Notes: generated from the letters alone by a model not told the origin. A stretch of DNA of 64,000 nt from Rutstroemia sp. NJR-2017a BVV2 (GCA_002946415.1 NJPS01000079.1:310001-374000); one strand, 5' to 3'; shown: positions 34,918 to 48,699, numbered from the stretch's first letter. Numbers and translations: made by a program.

Positions 34918-37885
34918 ATGGCGTGGCAGCCAGAGCAGGACGCCCTGAGACAGCTCTCGGGTTGTCTCAAGGACTCGCTGAGCGGACACGACAAGAATGC
35001 TCAGAAACAAGCTGAGATTGTGAGCAAGATTCTTTCCGTCTAGCTCATGCAGTATTTGTTACATGTTCAGGCACTGATAGGTCCCTAAAACAGATGCTCC
35101 AACAAGCAAAGTCTTCTCCCGATATCAACAACTACCTCACCTATCTGTTCTCGAACTCGCAGATTCCTCAGGGCTTAAATTATACTCAAAATGAATATTT
35201 CAGTATTCGCTCTGCGGCGGCACTAATGCTGAAGAACAACATCAGATCGAGCTACCAGTCCATTTCCCCGGAGAGCCTCGCTCTTGTGCGATCATCTGTA
35301 CCATTAGCGCTTCAAGACAAAACTCAGACAATACGAAACTACGCAGGAAATGTTATCACGGAGATCTTTAGTCGCGGAGGCATGGTGGGATGGCCGCAAT
35401 TATTACCAGATCTAATGGCTATGGTTGGGAATACAGATGGGACGATTTCACCCGAGGCGCAAGAAGGAGCAATGACGACTTTGTCGAAGATCTGTGAGGA
35501 CAACCACAAAATACTCGACAAAGATTATCAGGGACACCGACCGCTTGCCTTCATCATTCCAAAGCTCATCGAATTTGCTGGAAGTGACAAACCACGAATA
35601 CGGTCTTCGGCTTTGGGAAGTTTAAATATCTTTATACCTCACAAGCCCCAAGCCTTACTAGTAAATCTTGATGATCTTCTCAATCGCCTATTTCAGCTCG
35701 CCAATGACCCTTCCAGTGATGTCCGACGACAAGTTTGCCGAGCATTTGTCCAGATTGTCGAAGTCAGACCTGATAAAATTCTCCCTCACATCGGTGGCCT
35801 AGTGGACTACATGATTGCACAGCAGCGTAAAATCGACGAAGAGGAATTGGCATGTGATGCTGCAGAATTCTGGCTTACTGTTGGGGAGCATGATGAATTA
35901 TGGAGGTCTCTAGGTCCTTACCTAAACAAAATCATTCCGGTGCTACTCGAAAGTATGGTTTACAGTGAAGAAGACATTGCCATGCTGGAAGGTGGTGGCG
36001 ATGATGCCGACATTGAAGATCGTGTGGAAGACATCAAACCAAAGTTTGCGAAGAGTAAAAGCGCCAGGTTACAGTCGAATGGCGATAGTGCTAGCGGAGG
36101 GGTGAACGGCGCTGAATACGCTAAGCTTGGTGGTATGGACGATGATCTTGATGAGGGGGAGATCGAGGATTTGGGTGGTGATGATGATGATGAGAGCCCC
36201 GAGGACCGATGGACTTTAAGAAAATGTTCCGCAGCAGCATTGGATGTCTTTGCTACCGACTTCAACGGGCCAGTTTTCGAAACCATATTACCTTATTTGA
36301 TGACGAATCTACGACACCAGGAGTGGCCATACCGGGAAGCAGCAGTACTTGCCCTCGGAGCTGTAGCTGAGGGATGTATGGAAGTTGTTACTCCACATCT
36401 TCCTGATCTGGTTCCTTATCTTATTTCACTTTTGAACGACCCTGAGCCTCTAGTGAGGCAAATCACTTGCTGGACTCTTGGTAGATATTCTGCTTGGGGC
36501 GCTGGACTTGCAGATGCGGGTGCACGATCGCAGTATTTTGAGCCCATGATGGAGGGCATTCTCACCAAAATGCTGGATCGCAACAAGAAAGTTCAAGAAG
36601 CAGGTGCCTCTGCCTTTGCACATTTGGAAGAGAAAGCAGGAGCAACACTAACGCCATACTGCAAGCCCATCATTCAACAATTCGTGCTGTGTTTTCAACA
36701 GTACAAGGACCGGAATATGTTCATTCTTTACGATTGCGTCCAGACCCTAGCCGAGTATGTCGGACAAGGGCTAGCACAACAGGAGCTCATCGACCTGTTA
36801 ATGCCGGCACTCATTCAGCGCTGGCATAAGGTTTCCGACGAATCACGAGAATTATTCCCTCTTTTGGAATGCTTATCATATGTTGCCACTGCTTTGGCCG
36901 AGTTTTTTGCTCCATTCGCCGCTCCCGTCTTCACGAGGTGCATAAAGATAATCCATCAAAATCTGCAAGATTCCATGGCGGCGGTCAATAACCCAGGTTT
37001 AGATACGCCTGACAAAGACTTTCTTGTAACAAGTTTGGACTTGTTAAGCGCTATCATTCAAGCAGTGGATGAGAAGCAATCCGCAGCCCTCGTATCCGCC
37101 TCTCAACCCCAGCTCTTTGAGCTTCTCGTATACTGTATGGAAGATCCCGAAAACGAGGTTCGCCAATCATCGTACGCAGTGTTAGGAGACTGTGCCAAAT
37201 TCGTTTTTCCACAGCTGCAACAATTCCTACCCACGTTACTTCCGGTTCTTGTTCGGCAGCTTGACTTGGATTCGATCGTCGATGAGCAAATTGAGAACAC
37301 CTTTAGCGTACTCAACAATGCTTGTTGGTCGGCCGGCGAAGTTGCACTCCAGTATGGCAAGGACATGGCTCCATATGTGCCCAAGTTGTCTGAAAAATTC
37401 CTTGAAATATTATCTAATCCGTTGGTACCAAAGTCGGTGACGGAGAATGCAGCAATTGCCCTGGGCCGATTAGGTCTACACAACGCTGACATTCTTTCGC
37501 CGCACTTGGCCACCTTCTCAAAACCCTTCTTGCAGTCACTCAGTGGTGTAGACTACAACCTAGAAAAGGCGACTGCTTTCAAGGGGTTCTTGTCTATCGT
37601 TATGCTAAACCCGCAGGCAATGGAGAAAGATATTGCTCAGTTGATCACTGAGATTGCCAGATACAAGAAGGATGCCGAATCGACCACTCCATCGACTGCT
37701 GAACTACAACAGGTACGCAATCTACACACTCTTCTTGCATTGAAATTGACGGTAGAATTCTGCTAACATATCTTTGATAGGTACTGGATCTTTACAAAAA
37801 TCTCATCCCAGATTTCCAAGCATTTTTGGTCGGCCATATCAATCCAGTTGATGTGAACGCTCTGAGAGCAACATACAATGTATAA
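34918..37885 (+). CDS. KAP104: Transportin / karyopherin beta-2 (Kap104)
   Basis: Three exons (34918-35019, 35094-37712, 37781-37885) give 941 residues. The N-terminus MAWQPEQDALRQL and the C-terminus ending in HINPVDVNALRATYNV are typical of transportins. The body is a chain of HEAT repeats, and residues about 325-405 form a long acidic loop (EEDIAMLEGGGDDADIED and a DDDDES patch), the H8-type loop that lets RanGTP drive cargo release. Kap104/transportin-1 imports PY-NLS cargoes such as hnRNP-type RNA-binding proteins into the nucleus. The last exon is only 35 codons and supplies the true C-terminus. A 2-kb gap lies upstream and 12 kb of gene-less DNA downstream. Confidence 0.95.
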
Positions 37886-38434
37886 ACATGGCAGCGTGCA
37901 ATTGGATCCGATCTTCTGCAGCAAGGCAGAGAGACAGTGATACAGTAACTGTGCAGCTAGAGGGCGCAAAGTACTCGATCGGATCGACGAGATATGGCGA
38001 GTTCAGTTAAACATCTTTGAGTTCTGATGGGGAAAAGGTCAATACAAGCAGGGAATCTGCAAAGCAACTTCTCGAATGCAAAACACGATATTGTATCTAC
38101 CGCATAGTGTTGCCATGACGGGATTCCCGTCTTATAGTATGGGTGGGTGAGCGAGGTCATAGTATTTTGCGGCAAAAGGGACATGGAAATGAATTGATCC
38201 GAATGGAAAGACGAAAATAGCATAAACAATATCTGGCAAAAGGCTGGCATAGCGAAATGATTTCTGATCTCTTTTTTGTTTTCGTCTTTTGCTTTTCCCG
38301 TCTGCATACATAGGTAGTTTATTTTCACCTGAGTAGGCGAGTGTGATTAGTTTAGAGAAGATGATGATGTGATGGGGTGAATCGGGAATTCTTCATCGGT
38401 TGATATACCTATTTGCAAATGACATTTACGTGAT

Positions 38435-38457
38435 GGGCGGGAAGGGCTGGGAGGGGG
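38435..38457 (+). other. Five-run G motif with very short loops
   Basis: Runs of 3, 3, 3, 3 and 5 Gs are separated by loops of 1, 2, 2 and 1 bases, the kind of spacing known to fold most stably. It lies 550 bases after the KAP104 stop. Folding is inferred. Confidence 0.75.
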
Positions 38458-39184
38458 TTCTGGCTGCCATCATGCTTGATGTGAGGGACGGGAGGGTGAG
38501 TGGATATGGAAAAATATCACAACTAGATAGATAAATAGATAGTAAATAGATATACCTTGAACTTTGGCATCTCCCTTGAGTGCTTTCTCGGACTTTGACA
38601 TCTTACAGTGTAGGTGTATGTGGAGTGAAGGTGAATGGAGACAATGGAGGTCTAACGTTCTAGGTGATCAGAGAAGAAGGGGATCATGTGGTGATGGTGA
38701 TGGTGATGTTTCCAAGGAGGAAGGAAGCAGACTGTTGAGATGCCACACCTAGCCCAACAACGACCTTGCTGCCCGGTTTACTGGTGAGTGTGTCCAGTGA
38801 TAGCCATGCAGCAGATAGATGAATACAAAACAGCCACACATCTGCTCTCAGAATAGCAGGCAAAATTGCTCGCAGGTGCATGAGCAGAGAGGTGAAAAGC
38901 TTTCTCACAGGGGCCCGGGGAATAGTATTCTGACTTGGTGCACTAGCTGCATAGTAGGGAGTCGAATAACAGCTCATACAGTAGATAGAGTGGAGATGAA
39001 GATGGGGGTGCTGAAAAGATGTTAACGGCCCGGTTTGGTTTGGTTGGCCACGCGTCGGGCTTGGCTAGGTGACTTACTTGAGATGCGGAGGGGGAAGTTC
39101 CTAGTGGGTGGTGGGTTAGGGGACCACCTGAGAGAGGAGACGCCTTTTTTGAGTGCTGGAGCTGGCGGGTGGGTGTGGTGTGCT

Positions 39185-39247
39185 GGGGAGGGAGGTGGGA
39201 GGGTCGTTTGAGGAGCTAATAGGAAGGCGAGGAAGAGGGGGGGGGGG
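39185..39247 (+). other. G-run motif and 11-base G homopolymer
   Basis: 39185-39203 has runs of 4, 3, 3 and 3 Gs with loops of 1, 4 and 1. An uninterrupted run of 11 Gs follows at 39237-39247. Homopolymers of this length are slippage-prone and also a likely place for assembly length errors. Confidence 0.8.
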
Positions 39248-42107
39248 ATGGATTAGGTATTAGGGGTTTAGTTTGAGCAATGGTATATGATGGATACTGA
39301 TGGATGGAGTAGGGGATTGAGGTGGAGTGAGTGTGAACAATGGCAAGTGACGGATATTGAAGGGTGGTGAAGTGCCGTGAGGTGACGTGAGGGAAGCGGA
39401 AGGGAATAATCCGACTGGATTGGGATGAGCTGGGTTAGACAGAGTAAGTCATACATGGATTGGAGTAGTCCATCGCAGCAAAATTAGGTGGTATGATTGA
39501 CGGGAAATGTAGGAAAGTCCGAGAGAGCAAAGGAGACTAAAGTATAATGATTGGGAGTGAAAGTGTAGATTGTGCACGGCAGGATGGTCTATTCAGTTCA
39601 CTGTCCAACTATCCAAGGCAGCAGTATAGCTAATTCATGATTCACTAGTTTCAATAGTCGTCGCTGTCGTTCAATAGTTCTCTGGTGGTGCTGAGGTTCA
39701 ACCTATATCTTACAATTGAGGGATTTGAAGCGTAGTTGAGGGTTTTTATGCCGAGCCGGCGAGAAGCCGTTTTACGGGAAAGTCATTGAAGCATTGATAT
39801 CTCGTGTTGTAGCCTTTGCTAACTGGTTGAGTAGAGAATATGTCATGATTTCGTCACATGGAAGGGGCTAGAAACTGTGATGAACGATACAGCTGGTAGA
39901 CTTCTCGATACTCCCGTCTCTCCCGTCGCAACTGCATTGCCTGTCCATCTGCCTGCTGTTTTAGCATGTGAGCAACATGCACTCACCAGCGACGGTGTGT
40001 CTGCTCATCTTAGGAAACTTACACGTAATTAGTGATTCAGCATTGATGACTACGGACCTATTACATTCATCTCACTTCGTTCACTGTGCCATGCGCTACC
40101 GGCAGTCATAGATGGCTGTTAAAACGGGGCGAGATCTCGGGCAATTTATATCTACATTCCCTTGCCCGGAGCTTCTATTGTCTTTTCTGCATGCGTGGGA
40201 TAAGCATAGAATAGAACATAGGTGATACCATGTATAGTTATCGCTAATATGTGATCTTACTCATCTCCCCATAAGGGAATTTGAGGATGGGATTCAAACA
40301 CTAGCATGCTGACGTCGAGAAATCCGTGTCTCCTTCGCTGCAAATACAGGGTGAATTCACCAAAACGTCAAGAGATATTTCCCCGTGTTTTACGACCGCT
40401 CAACAGCCCATCCACTCCTCGTCCAAGTACGGCGCTACGCGTAAAAAAGGTTCTTTCTCAAGGAGGCTTCGCCGCCCCACTTCTTGAAAATTGCACCTCG
40501 TGTTCCCCCGCCGGCCTGTTTATCTTGAAAATCGGATGGCTGAGAAGAACCTTTACTTGAAAGCTCAGACCCAAACACCTCGTGTTGGCAATGGAATGAA
40601 TGGTAGAGAGAGTGTGTACCCAGCATCCCAGATATGGGAATCCCACGGTCAAGCGCCCCTATCTCTTTAAACGATGACTAAGTGTGCTTGGCCCATTCAA
40701 GGGGCCCGTGATTGATCCTTATGGATGAGACTGATGCTCTTGCGTACCGTCTCTGTCGATCTTGTCGCGAGTAGAGTAGCGGCTGCAACCCGGGTGCTGT
40801 AAGGGATGAGTGTGTGGAAGGCGGTGATGACCTCGAGAAGAACGAAACGGTCACCGCGATTTCAATCAAAGGCAGAGTCATCATGATGACTGAGCTGAAC
40901 GGCCAATTCTATTGGAGACTGCCCAATGTCAAGCAGAAATTAATAAACCAACAAGCAAACCCAAACACGCGTAAATCGAAGATTTCCTACCTGATAAGGA
41001 TGCAAACTTTCAAAGGGCGTGTTATTTGCTGCAAAGATTGGCGGAACAGACAAGCTCCCAGATAAAGATAAACTCCCGATTCGTCATCGCAATGTGATAT
41101 ATTATTGTACACGAAAGGATCAAGCATTCACCGACTTCTGAAAAGATTAATTGATTAGATGGTTATTCCGTAGATGTACCCCGCAATCTCAATACCCCCC
41201 TTTCCGATAATTCTGGTCTGCTCGATTTTCTTGTTTTGCCAGTCTTGTTCCCATGCGTTGTTAATTTGGCACAGGCGATTGCCCCTCCTCTTGGAGTGTC
41301 ATCGCAACGAGTAACGTCCACGAGAGCTTCTGAAAACCTCTACACAGAGCAATCGACGTGCATATGGGACGGGACATGGTAGCAGATCCGTCGGTACGAG
41401 GTATTCGATAGTAAGACCCCGACAGCGCGGATTATATGATGACCCGCGGGGGTGAGATGCTGAACGTTTCCATCAGCGCAGGTGACCAGTTGAAGGTTTT
41501 CTGCATAGCCATGGAGATACAATACAGTATTGGGTTTCTGCTGCTTAGCCTGGAACGAAGTCAAGCTAGACGATAGGTCGTCAATGATACCAAGTAGTCA
41601 GGGTAGCATTCGGATGATACCCAAGCACGTCTGTAGTCTGTAGTCTGTAAGGTCAGTAGTGACGATGCGATGGAACTCAATGAGCTATTTAAAGCAACGA
41701 CGTCTGCCTGATAAACGAAAGGCGGAATTAAGCATGCTTTCGATCTATGTCTGCAGCCACAACGACTGACTCTCGCCCATGCTCTAGATCGACCGAAAGT
41801 GGTAGGTCGATACGCCTGTAGTCGGGAAGAGGGCAGGTCGCTCGACCACCGCGTGCGGATGATGCTGTGCGTGCTGTAAGCGAAGCGTTTGGACTCCGGA
41901 GAAATCCAAATTTGGCCACATCGATCTACTCATGAATCAAGCCATCTCAGCAGACGGTTCGCAGCCAATAACGCGGCGGAGTATGTATTTTAGTACGATG
42001 GAAGAGACCACCGAATCGTACTTCGCAGCAGCGTCGAAGTAAAAGAGCAAGTTAAGCGAGCCTCTGCCGTTACCATGCTGTAGCTGACTACCATATCCAC
42101 CTCGGCT

Positions 42108-42150
42108 CCCAGTCTCCCAGTCTCCCAGTCTCCCCGTCTCCCCGTCTCCC
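42108..42150 (-). repeat. CCC(AG)TCT tandem repeat, minus-strand G motif
   Basis: Six C-runs of 3-4 bases are spaced by AGTCT or GTCT. It is both a short tandem repeat and, on the minus strand, a six-run G motif with loops of 4-5 bases. Confidence 0.8.
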
Positions 42151-42666
42151 ACTTATGCTTTACTACAGACCTACAGACTGCATCACGGTAGAAAACGAGA
42201 AAACCCTGAACTGCCAGGACATCCCAGCTAAATAGAGGAGCAAAGGCTAAACTTGATGCAGGAATTATAGAGCTTGACCTGACACCTTGGCACGTTAAAT
42301 TTCTCTCGTTTTTTGGCCAATTCTGTTCTTGCTCCTGCTCTCTCCCCTTCGTACAAACGACCTTCAGACTGGAATTTATATGGACCCGTACAAGCATCTT
42401 CTCGGTTTGCGGAGTATATCCGTACGAAGGCCCTGTCTACGGTTGCCCGCCCTGCTGTTGCCCTTTTCCCTTTTCCCTTGCCCCCCATACGAACCTTATT
42501 CTCCTGCTGGGTATGGTACCCGAGAGAGCATTTATGCATAATTTTCACTGTATCTACGAGGAGGCATCTTCCTTCCATAGTATCCAATATGCATGACATG
42601 ACATGATCTGACAATACAATATGATATGACCGTGGCTATCCTTGATTCAAGACTTGGCCGATTCTA

Positions 42667-42702
42667 TGTCCACTTCCGTGTCCACTTCCATGTCCACTTC
42701 CT
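42667..42702. repeat. 12-bp tandem repeat (TGTCCACTTCCN)
   Basis: Three copies of TGTCCACTTCC plus one variable base. The multiple-of-three length keeps an open frame through it, which partly explains the spurious 211-codon frame that follows. Confidence 0.8.
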
Positions 42703-45700
42703 CCGCGCTTCTCCTTGTTGCCTCCCTCCTGCACAGGTCCGGAAACCCTCCGCGCTCCTATGTTGCCCACTCCCATCTTTGCGCGCCGTCGTGCTGGTGG
42801 ATGATCTTTTTTCTACTCCACCGGTATATCCAAGAAGAATTGTGCGAAGTACTGTACCTCGGAAGATGGGTGTCACAAGTCACAGAAAAAAGGCATAAAG
42901 ATGGGCGGGCGTTGCAGGCAAAGTACAGCATCGTTTCACCAACCTCAACAAGCTCCAACTTTAATGGAGCTCGTGCATGGCTTTCAGAGCGTCTGATTGG
43001 CATGGACATGGTTCACAGGTCGAGAAAAGTGTGGGAAATCCTGGTAGACCAAGTAGCTAACCGTGTCCCTGAGCCCGATGCACTGGTCGTCCCAGCGTGT
43101 TGTCATGGAATGCAGAATCGCAGATATCGTTCTTCCAAAGCGCAGTTGCAAACGACCGCCCGACGCATTGGACGGATGTACAGCTGGATTAGGACCGTTT
43201 CCCGGCCCTGTCTTAAAGAGATCTCGTGCAGACATCATAGAGACTGGGCATGTCTTTTCAGCCGTGATCTTCACTAACCGGGGATTTCTATTCCGCGCCA
43301 GATCTCTCTCTCACCGCCAACGAATGAAAACTTTACTCTGTCTGTCGGTCGGGTGATCAAAAAGCGAGCTCACTGGAGCTTAGAGCTTCGAGCTTTGAGC
43401 TTAGATTGGGCTTAGTCTTTTGGATATCTTTCGATCATTGACCCGTGGGTGAGCCAATGGTAGAGATGAGTTGAGGTTCCACATCCGTCTTTAGCATCAG
43501 GAAACAAGCTTGGAAAAGCCCACCATACTACGGAGGTACTACAGTAATGCTGCATCAGAATGCCCGTTTACTGCAATCTGGGTGGAGTTCATTCAGCCCT
43601 CAACCTTCAATGGCCTTTTCATTCATGATATCTAGTGTTTGATTGGCCGATTCGACCTATCCACCCTATTCGCATCGTTGGGTTCGTTTCTCCCTCTCCC
43701 CCCACAGTCAAGGAACAAGCCAAAATCGACGTCGGTCAACCCCAGCAGCCAGCGAACGAGGACGAGGAAGAGTAAGACAAAGACTAAACTCTATTTGCGG
43801 AGTTAAGATTCGGCTTCCCGAGACCGCGCGAGATGAGAAAGGAGCAGGAAGAAAATGCTTTCAAGTTGAAACTCGGTAATGCCGTTCGCTCCTTGACGAT
43901 GATTACACATACCGAGGATCCGACGAGATGACAAAATCTGGTGTCATGAATGAGAAATGCATATGCAAATGCAAATCAAATTTTTTTTTGACTGATTTGA
44001 GCGGCGAATCTCATGATAATCATTATGACGATAACATACTATATATCAATAAAAGTCTCACTGCAGACTGCAGAAGCAAGCAGACCCGCCCTTTCAAGGC
44101 GCACACAAACAAATCCGCTTTCTATACTACGTAGTATCGAGATGTAGCACGAGCACTCTACACCTGCATCTTTCTACTGGCACCAGAAGTGAGGTTTTAC
44201 CTACTGAGAAACACGGGCCGCGATGTCTTCTAGAAGACTAGAAGACAATAATGCAGCTAAAAATAGGTTTTGACTTTTCTCACCTTTTTGCTTGTTCCCT
44301 TGCGCACCACGCAGATACAAGCACGTATGCAAGATAGATGCAGATGATGATGATGGTGGTGGTTTGATGGCGGCGAGCTACATAACCCACTAGACTATTG
44401 AGCACAAGTACCATATCATTCGTCCGCTCTACCCAATTGTACATTAAACCACTCCCAAAATTCCCCCTTTCGGCAAGCGTCCAGTATGATCTGGGTTGTT
44501 CATGCATACGCCGACCGCGCTACCTCTGGGCATGGCATGGAGAGAAGCGGCGTTCAAACAAAGCTGTTCGTGCTGTGCCTACTGTATGATGATCGAATCG
44601 CATGCATCGGATCATAGTGGAGTCGCAAATAATAACATGCAATAAGGCAAATAGTTTCTCGGACAGCAGACGAGATGCGCAGCATACACTCATCCAACAG
44701 GTGGTCCAATACGTACAGGAGGTCGACAAGAGGACTTGAGTCAGCTCCCAAGAGCATGAATAATCAGAATCCTATGCCCATCACGCAGCATCATCATTAC
44801 ATTACTGCCTACACATCACAACTTATCTGTGCACTAATAGTCCCCGCCGAAGGAGAAGAGAAAACTAGATGTTTCCGCAGCCCGTTCTAGCGTAGCTTTC
44901 CCTCGCTCCCCCTTCCCACCCTGCTCCTGCAAGAGAAAAACGCCAAAGGCGGTCAAGCGCAAGAAAGATCGAGAAAAATTCGGAAAAATTGAGGGTCCAA
45001 AAAATGTCAATAGCCCATCTGGCATCAGGCCATTTCAGCCACTGAGTCAATTGTCGTTCGAACAGAGTCTGAAACGGCAAATTTGCAAGTCGCAGATCAA
45101 GGGGAATCGGAATCCAGGAGGGGAGCGCATTCCGTGGAAACTTAAACGTCTTTGGCATCTGGGTAGAAGCATGTTGCCTGGAAGCCCGTTCTAGTCGGGT
45201 TCTCTAGCACTACTTTCGCTATATTAGCTAACACAGTAAATTTAGACCAGTTAGGCCGAGCGGATTTATGATGTCGTTTGGCTGATCAAGTAGAGCAAAA
45301 ATGGTCTCGGGCTTTGCGCACGAATGAGGTATCTCGGTTCCCTGTGTGTGGTTGTGTAAAAGATCAACATTTTGGGCGCCAGTGAAGGGGCAACCGAGAG
45401 TTAGTAGCGAGCATATCAAACACCGACAAAAATCCAATTGCATTTCCAGCAGCAGCGCTGCAGCAGTAGGTGTGTTGAAGCATGATTTGAATTTTGAATA
45501 ACACCGGGCTTATCCTGTGATGTTGGGATTTTGCTTTGAACCCAGGGGGCAGGATTAAACGGCGAACGGGCGTATATCCGGATTCCGGTGCTTCATTGGT
45601 CGGAGAAGGGGTTTTATAACGAACATCCAACACCGACCAGAAATGGCTATATCCGCCGTTTTCCATTACAAGTAGCGTGTCCATTGGGCCCCTTGGATCA

Positions 45701-47047
45701 TTGAATGACATCTGAGCTTTTACACAGCCGACCGGCAGTTTCAGTCAGCGTGCCATCAGAAACACCGCAAGCCCACCAAACCCATGATGCGGCCCTCTAC
45801 GCCGCCCATAAAAGAGATGATGCAAAAATGGACACGAGAAACCGGCCAGGGCGGGCGGCCGAGTATGAGGGTTTCGCGGTTTCGCTTTGCTCGTCTATCT
45901 GAGAAAATTGGAAGGGGCCCTCCCTCTCACTGTGGCCCTGTGGGAAGGAAAGCGGTGCGACACTGGTAAGAATTCATTGATCCATCATGCTGGTCGTGGT
46001 TTAGTGCGAGGCGGAGTCGTTCGCCTGTGTTGCCAATTATTGGCCAAGGATGGATGATGCACACATTTGGACGTGATGTTTTTGTGCTCGCACGCCGCTC
46101 AAGCCCAAACACAAGAATAAGTTGGTTTTGTGCTCACAGCTTGCCGCTACGCAGCGGAAGTACCAGCAGGATAGGTAAGGTAGGGTCGAGGTAAGGCAAG
46201 GCGAGGCACGGCGAGGCAAGGCGGTGGAGGTGTTTCCCCCCCAAAAAGAAAATATATGTCGACCTCCACTTCATGCATAGGTTAGGGAAGGGAAGGCTTG
46301 CATTACAATACATCTCGCATCGCACCGCAGCAGATCATTGTGCCATAACATACCTTTGATATCATATGGTTTCGATTCCTCAATGTCTTCATATTAATTG
46401 GAATGCTGACGGGTGATACACTGATACTGCCGTCAATGCCTCGGTCCGTTTTACTTCTAGGTTCACTGGCCCCAGGCAACATCAGCCCGCTGGAATGCTA
46501 CAATGCCACAAAGGGTAGATTTGAATTCTGTCATCGTCTCTCGTTTTCCTCTAAAACATCAAGAAAAGGCGCCGAGGAACCTTGAAAGATGGAGGCTGGA
46601 GGCTGGAGGCTAGAGTCGGAGCCCTATCCCTATGTCCAAAGCGGGTACCACCACGGATTCTTTCGCCGAGGAGCAGATTTGATTCGCTGCTTCTCCATGC
46701 AAAGTGCACAGTGCGAAGTGTAAAAGGGAAAAAGGGCAAAATCATGACCCAACTGCAACTGCGAACAGGCCAATCCTTTACGGGCAGTGAGGCCAGTTTC
46801 CGTGGTCTCAGGCCAAAAGAGGTCAGGAATGGAGCTAATATTCCCATATTTACCTAAAGCTTTCACGGAGTTCGGCTTTTGTCCAATCAGCTGTAGATCC
46901 GTCAGCTAGCACCCGCGATTACTTAACTTTCGACGATTTATTTTTGGATCAATATGATGCATGTGTGCATTCCTGATGTTTCGATGTTCAACTGCCCACT
47001 GCCCTGTCCGTCCTCTCCACCGTCCTGTCTCGCCTGTCCCCCTCCCA

Positions 47048-47077
47048 CTTACCTTACCTTACCTTACCTTACCTTAC
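47048..47077. repeat. Pentanucleotide microsatellite (CTTAC)6
   Basis: Six perfect tandem copies of CTTAC, followed by a broken copy. Related GTAAG-type irregular repeats occur about 850 bases upstream, around 46180-46225. Confidence 0.9.
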
Positions 47078-47640
47078 CATACCTTACTGCAATTCCCAAA
47101 AGACTCGCATCAGAAGATCTACGCCGCTTGAGTCTGATTCGCCATATCCAGCTTTTACTTTCTGCATGGGGTTGCTTCTCTCTCTCCACTAGCCTCATGA
47201 TTGGGGCTACGGTTCAGTCTTCTCTGCAGTCCCAGTCCTTTCTTCTATCTTCTACAGGGGTTGTCCGTCATCTGCGATTCTGTGAATAATCAATGCCACT
47301 CCTGCCTGGCAACCTTAGCCTCGGAAAGCGGTCAGGCGAAACGGTTGGAAGGTTGGGTCTAAAACGGACCTCTGAATGCACTCAAAACTCCGCAGATGGA
47401 GATGCGCACGATATATTGTGCTGCGTGAAGCCTATGATACTACCGTATTTTACGGCGTTCGGGTATTCTATATTCTACACTAGACCGGCCACTCTGACGG
47501 GGTCAGTGGGGGCCAAACGCTAGAACCTAGAATGGCACGAAGGGCCGTCCATGGAATCATCTAACCGTCACCGTCAGTTAAACCTTATGAAGAAGCGTGC
47601 AAAGTGCAGAGTGCAAAGTGCAAAGCTACAGGTCCCAAGT

Positions 47641-47665
47641 CCCCAGTCCCCAGTCCCCAGTCCCC
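47641..47665 (-). repeat. Perfect (CCCCAGT)n repeat, minus-strand G-quadruplex-type motif
   Basis: Four CCCC runs are separated by exactly AGT each time, giving on the minus strand four GGGG runs with 3-base loops. It lies 2.2 kb upstream of the Zn2Cys6 start and directly after a GTGCAAAGTGC-type repeat (47598-47624). Confidence 0.85.
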
Positions 47666-48072
47666 GTATGGAATCTCACTCCCACTGACTCTTGGGTACC
47701 CTCGTTCTTTTACCCAGCCACCCCATCCATACTACCTTACCTGACTAACTATCTGACTACTACGTGACTGTTGGCCCAAACCAAACATCTCCTTCCTTCC
47801 TTCCTGTGGCACTGAAAATGGTCCCTTGTTTTGTCATGTATGGATAATGATTATGTGTGTGCTCTGTGTGCGCTATGGGATTTGAGTATGCCATAGTGAT
47901 GCTGTGAATGGCTAAGAATGGATAAAGGAAGAATGTTCCATCATGCTATTACAATCATTACATATTACCTACTATGTATCACCCTCACCATGCTACCTAT
48001 CCATCCATCGAGGCACCCATTGTGATCCAACCATGACATATGCGCGAAGCTGCTGATGTTTTCGTGCCTTTT

Positions 48073-48100
48073 GAGACTGGAGACTGGAGACTGGAGACTG
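48073..48100. repeat. 7-bp tandem repeat (GAGACTG)4
   Basis: Four perfect copies of GAGACTG in the gene-less interval. Confidence 0.9.
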
Positions 48101-48699
48101 ATACCCATCCATCGAGCAGGCTAGCTGAGTACAGATAGACAGATACATGTGATACACCCAGTACAGTGAAATCACAACCGGTATCTCCCTATATGGCCAT
48201 AAATAATCATCATCGCCGGATCTAACAGTGACCCTGATCTAAACTAGACACTGCACCACACCCACTACACACAGCAAGGGATGGTTCGTAGATGGGAGTT
48301 GGTCGTTAGTTGGAAGCTGGTTACTCAGGAATCTATTCCCGTAAATTTCTTGACTTGTACCTGTCTGTCTGTCTACCTGTGCCTTTTCCAACTATGGGGC
48401 CGTTCCCAAAAATAAGATCTCAAACTAGCTCGACTGAATACTTTCTGCCGTACCAACCTACAGCCATACGATTACACTATTGGATGGCATACGGAGCGAG
48501 AGCATGCTCCGTCGCAAATCGCGCCGTTCCATGTCCATCCTGCCAATGCCAATGCCATGTGTGTGTCGGTGTCGGTGCGTGTGTCCTGCGTGGGTGCGTG
48601 GGTGCGTGGTGCGAGGGTGCATGTGTGTGTCCTCTGTGTGGAATCTGGATGGGGGCATGGGATGGGAGAGATGGATGGGTAGGGTGTTTGTGCCTTTGC

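Noticed and set aside
42642..43277. 211-codon plus-strand open frame
   Set aside because: It begins in a 12-bp tandem repeat, has mixed composition with many Cys/Trp/His, no family resemblance, and no supporting splice structure; overlapping frames on both strands are equally open.
44225..44246. 14-base palindrome GTCTTCTAGAAGAC followed by a half copy
   Set aside because: Single small palindrome with no second site or nearby gene; chance occurrence is likely.
45364..45711. 115-codon minus-strand frame starting MSFNDPRGPMD
   Set aside because: Its beginning looks protein-like, but no domain or splice partner was found and the tail is low quality; kept out for lack of evidence.
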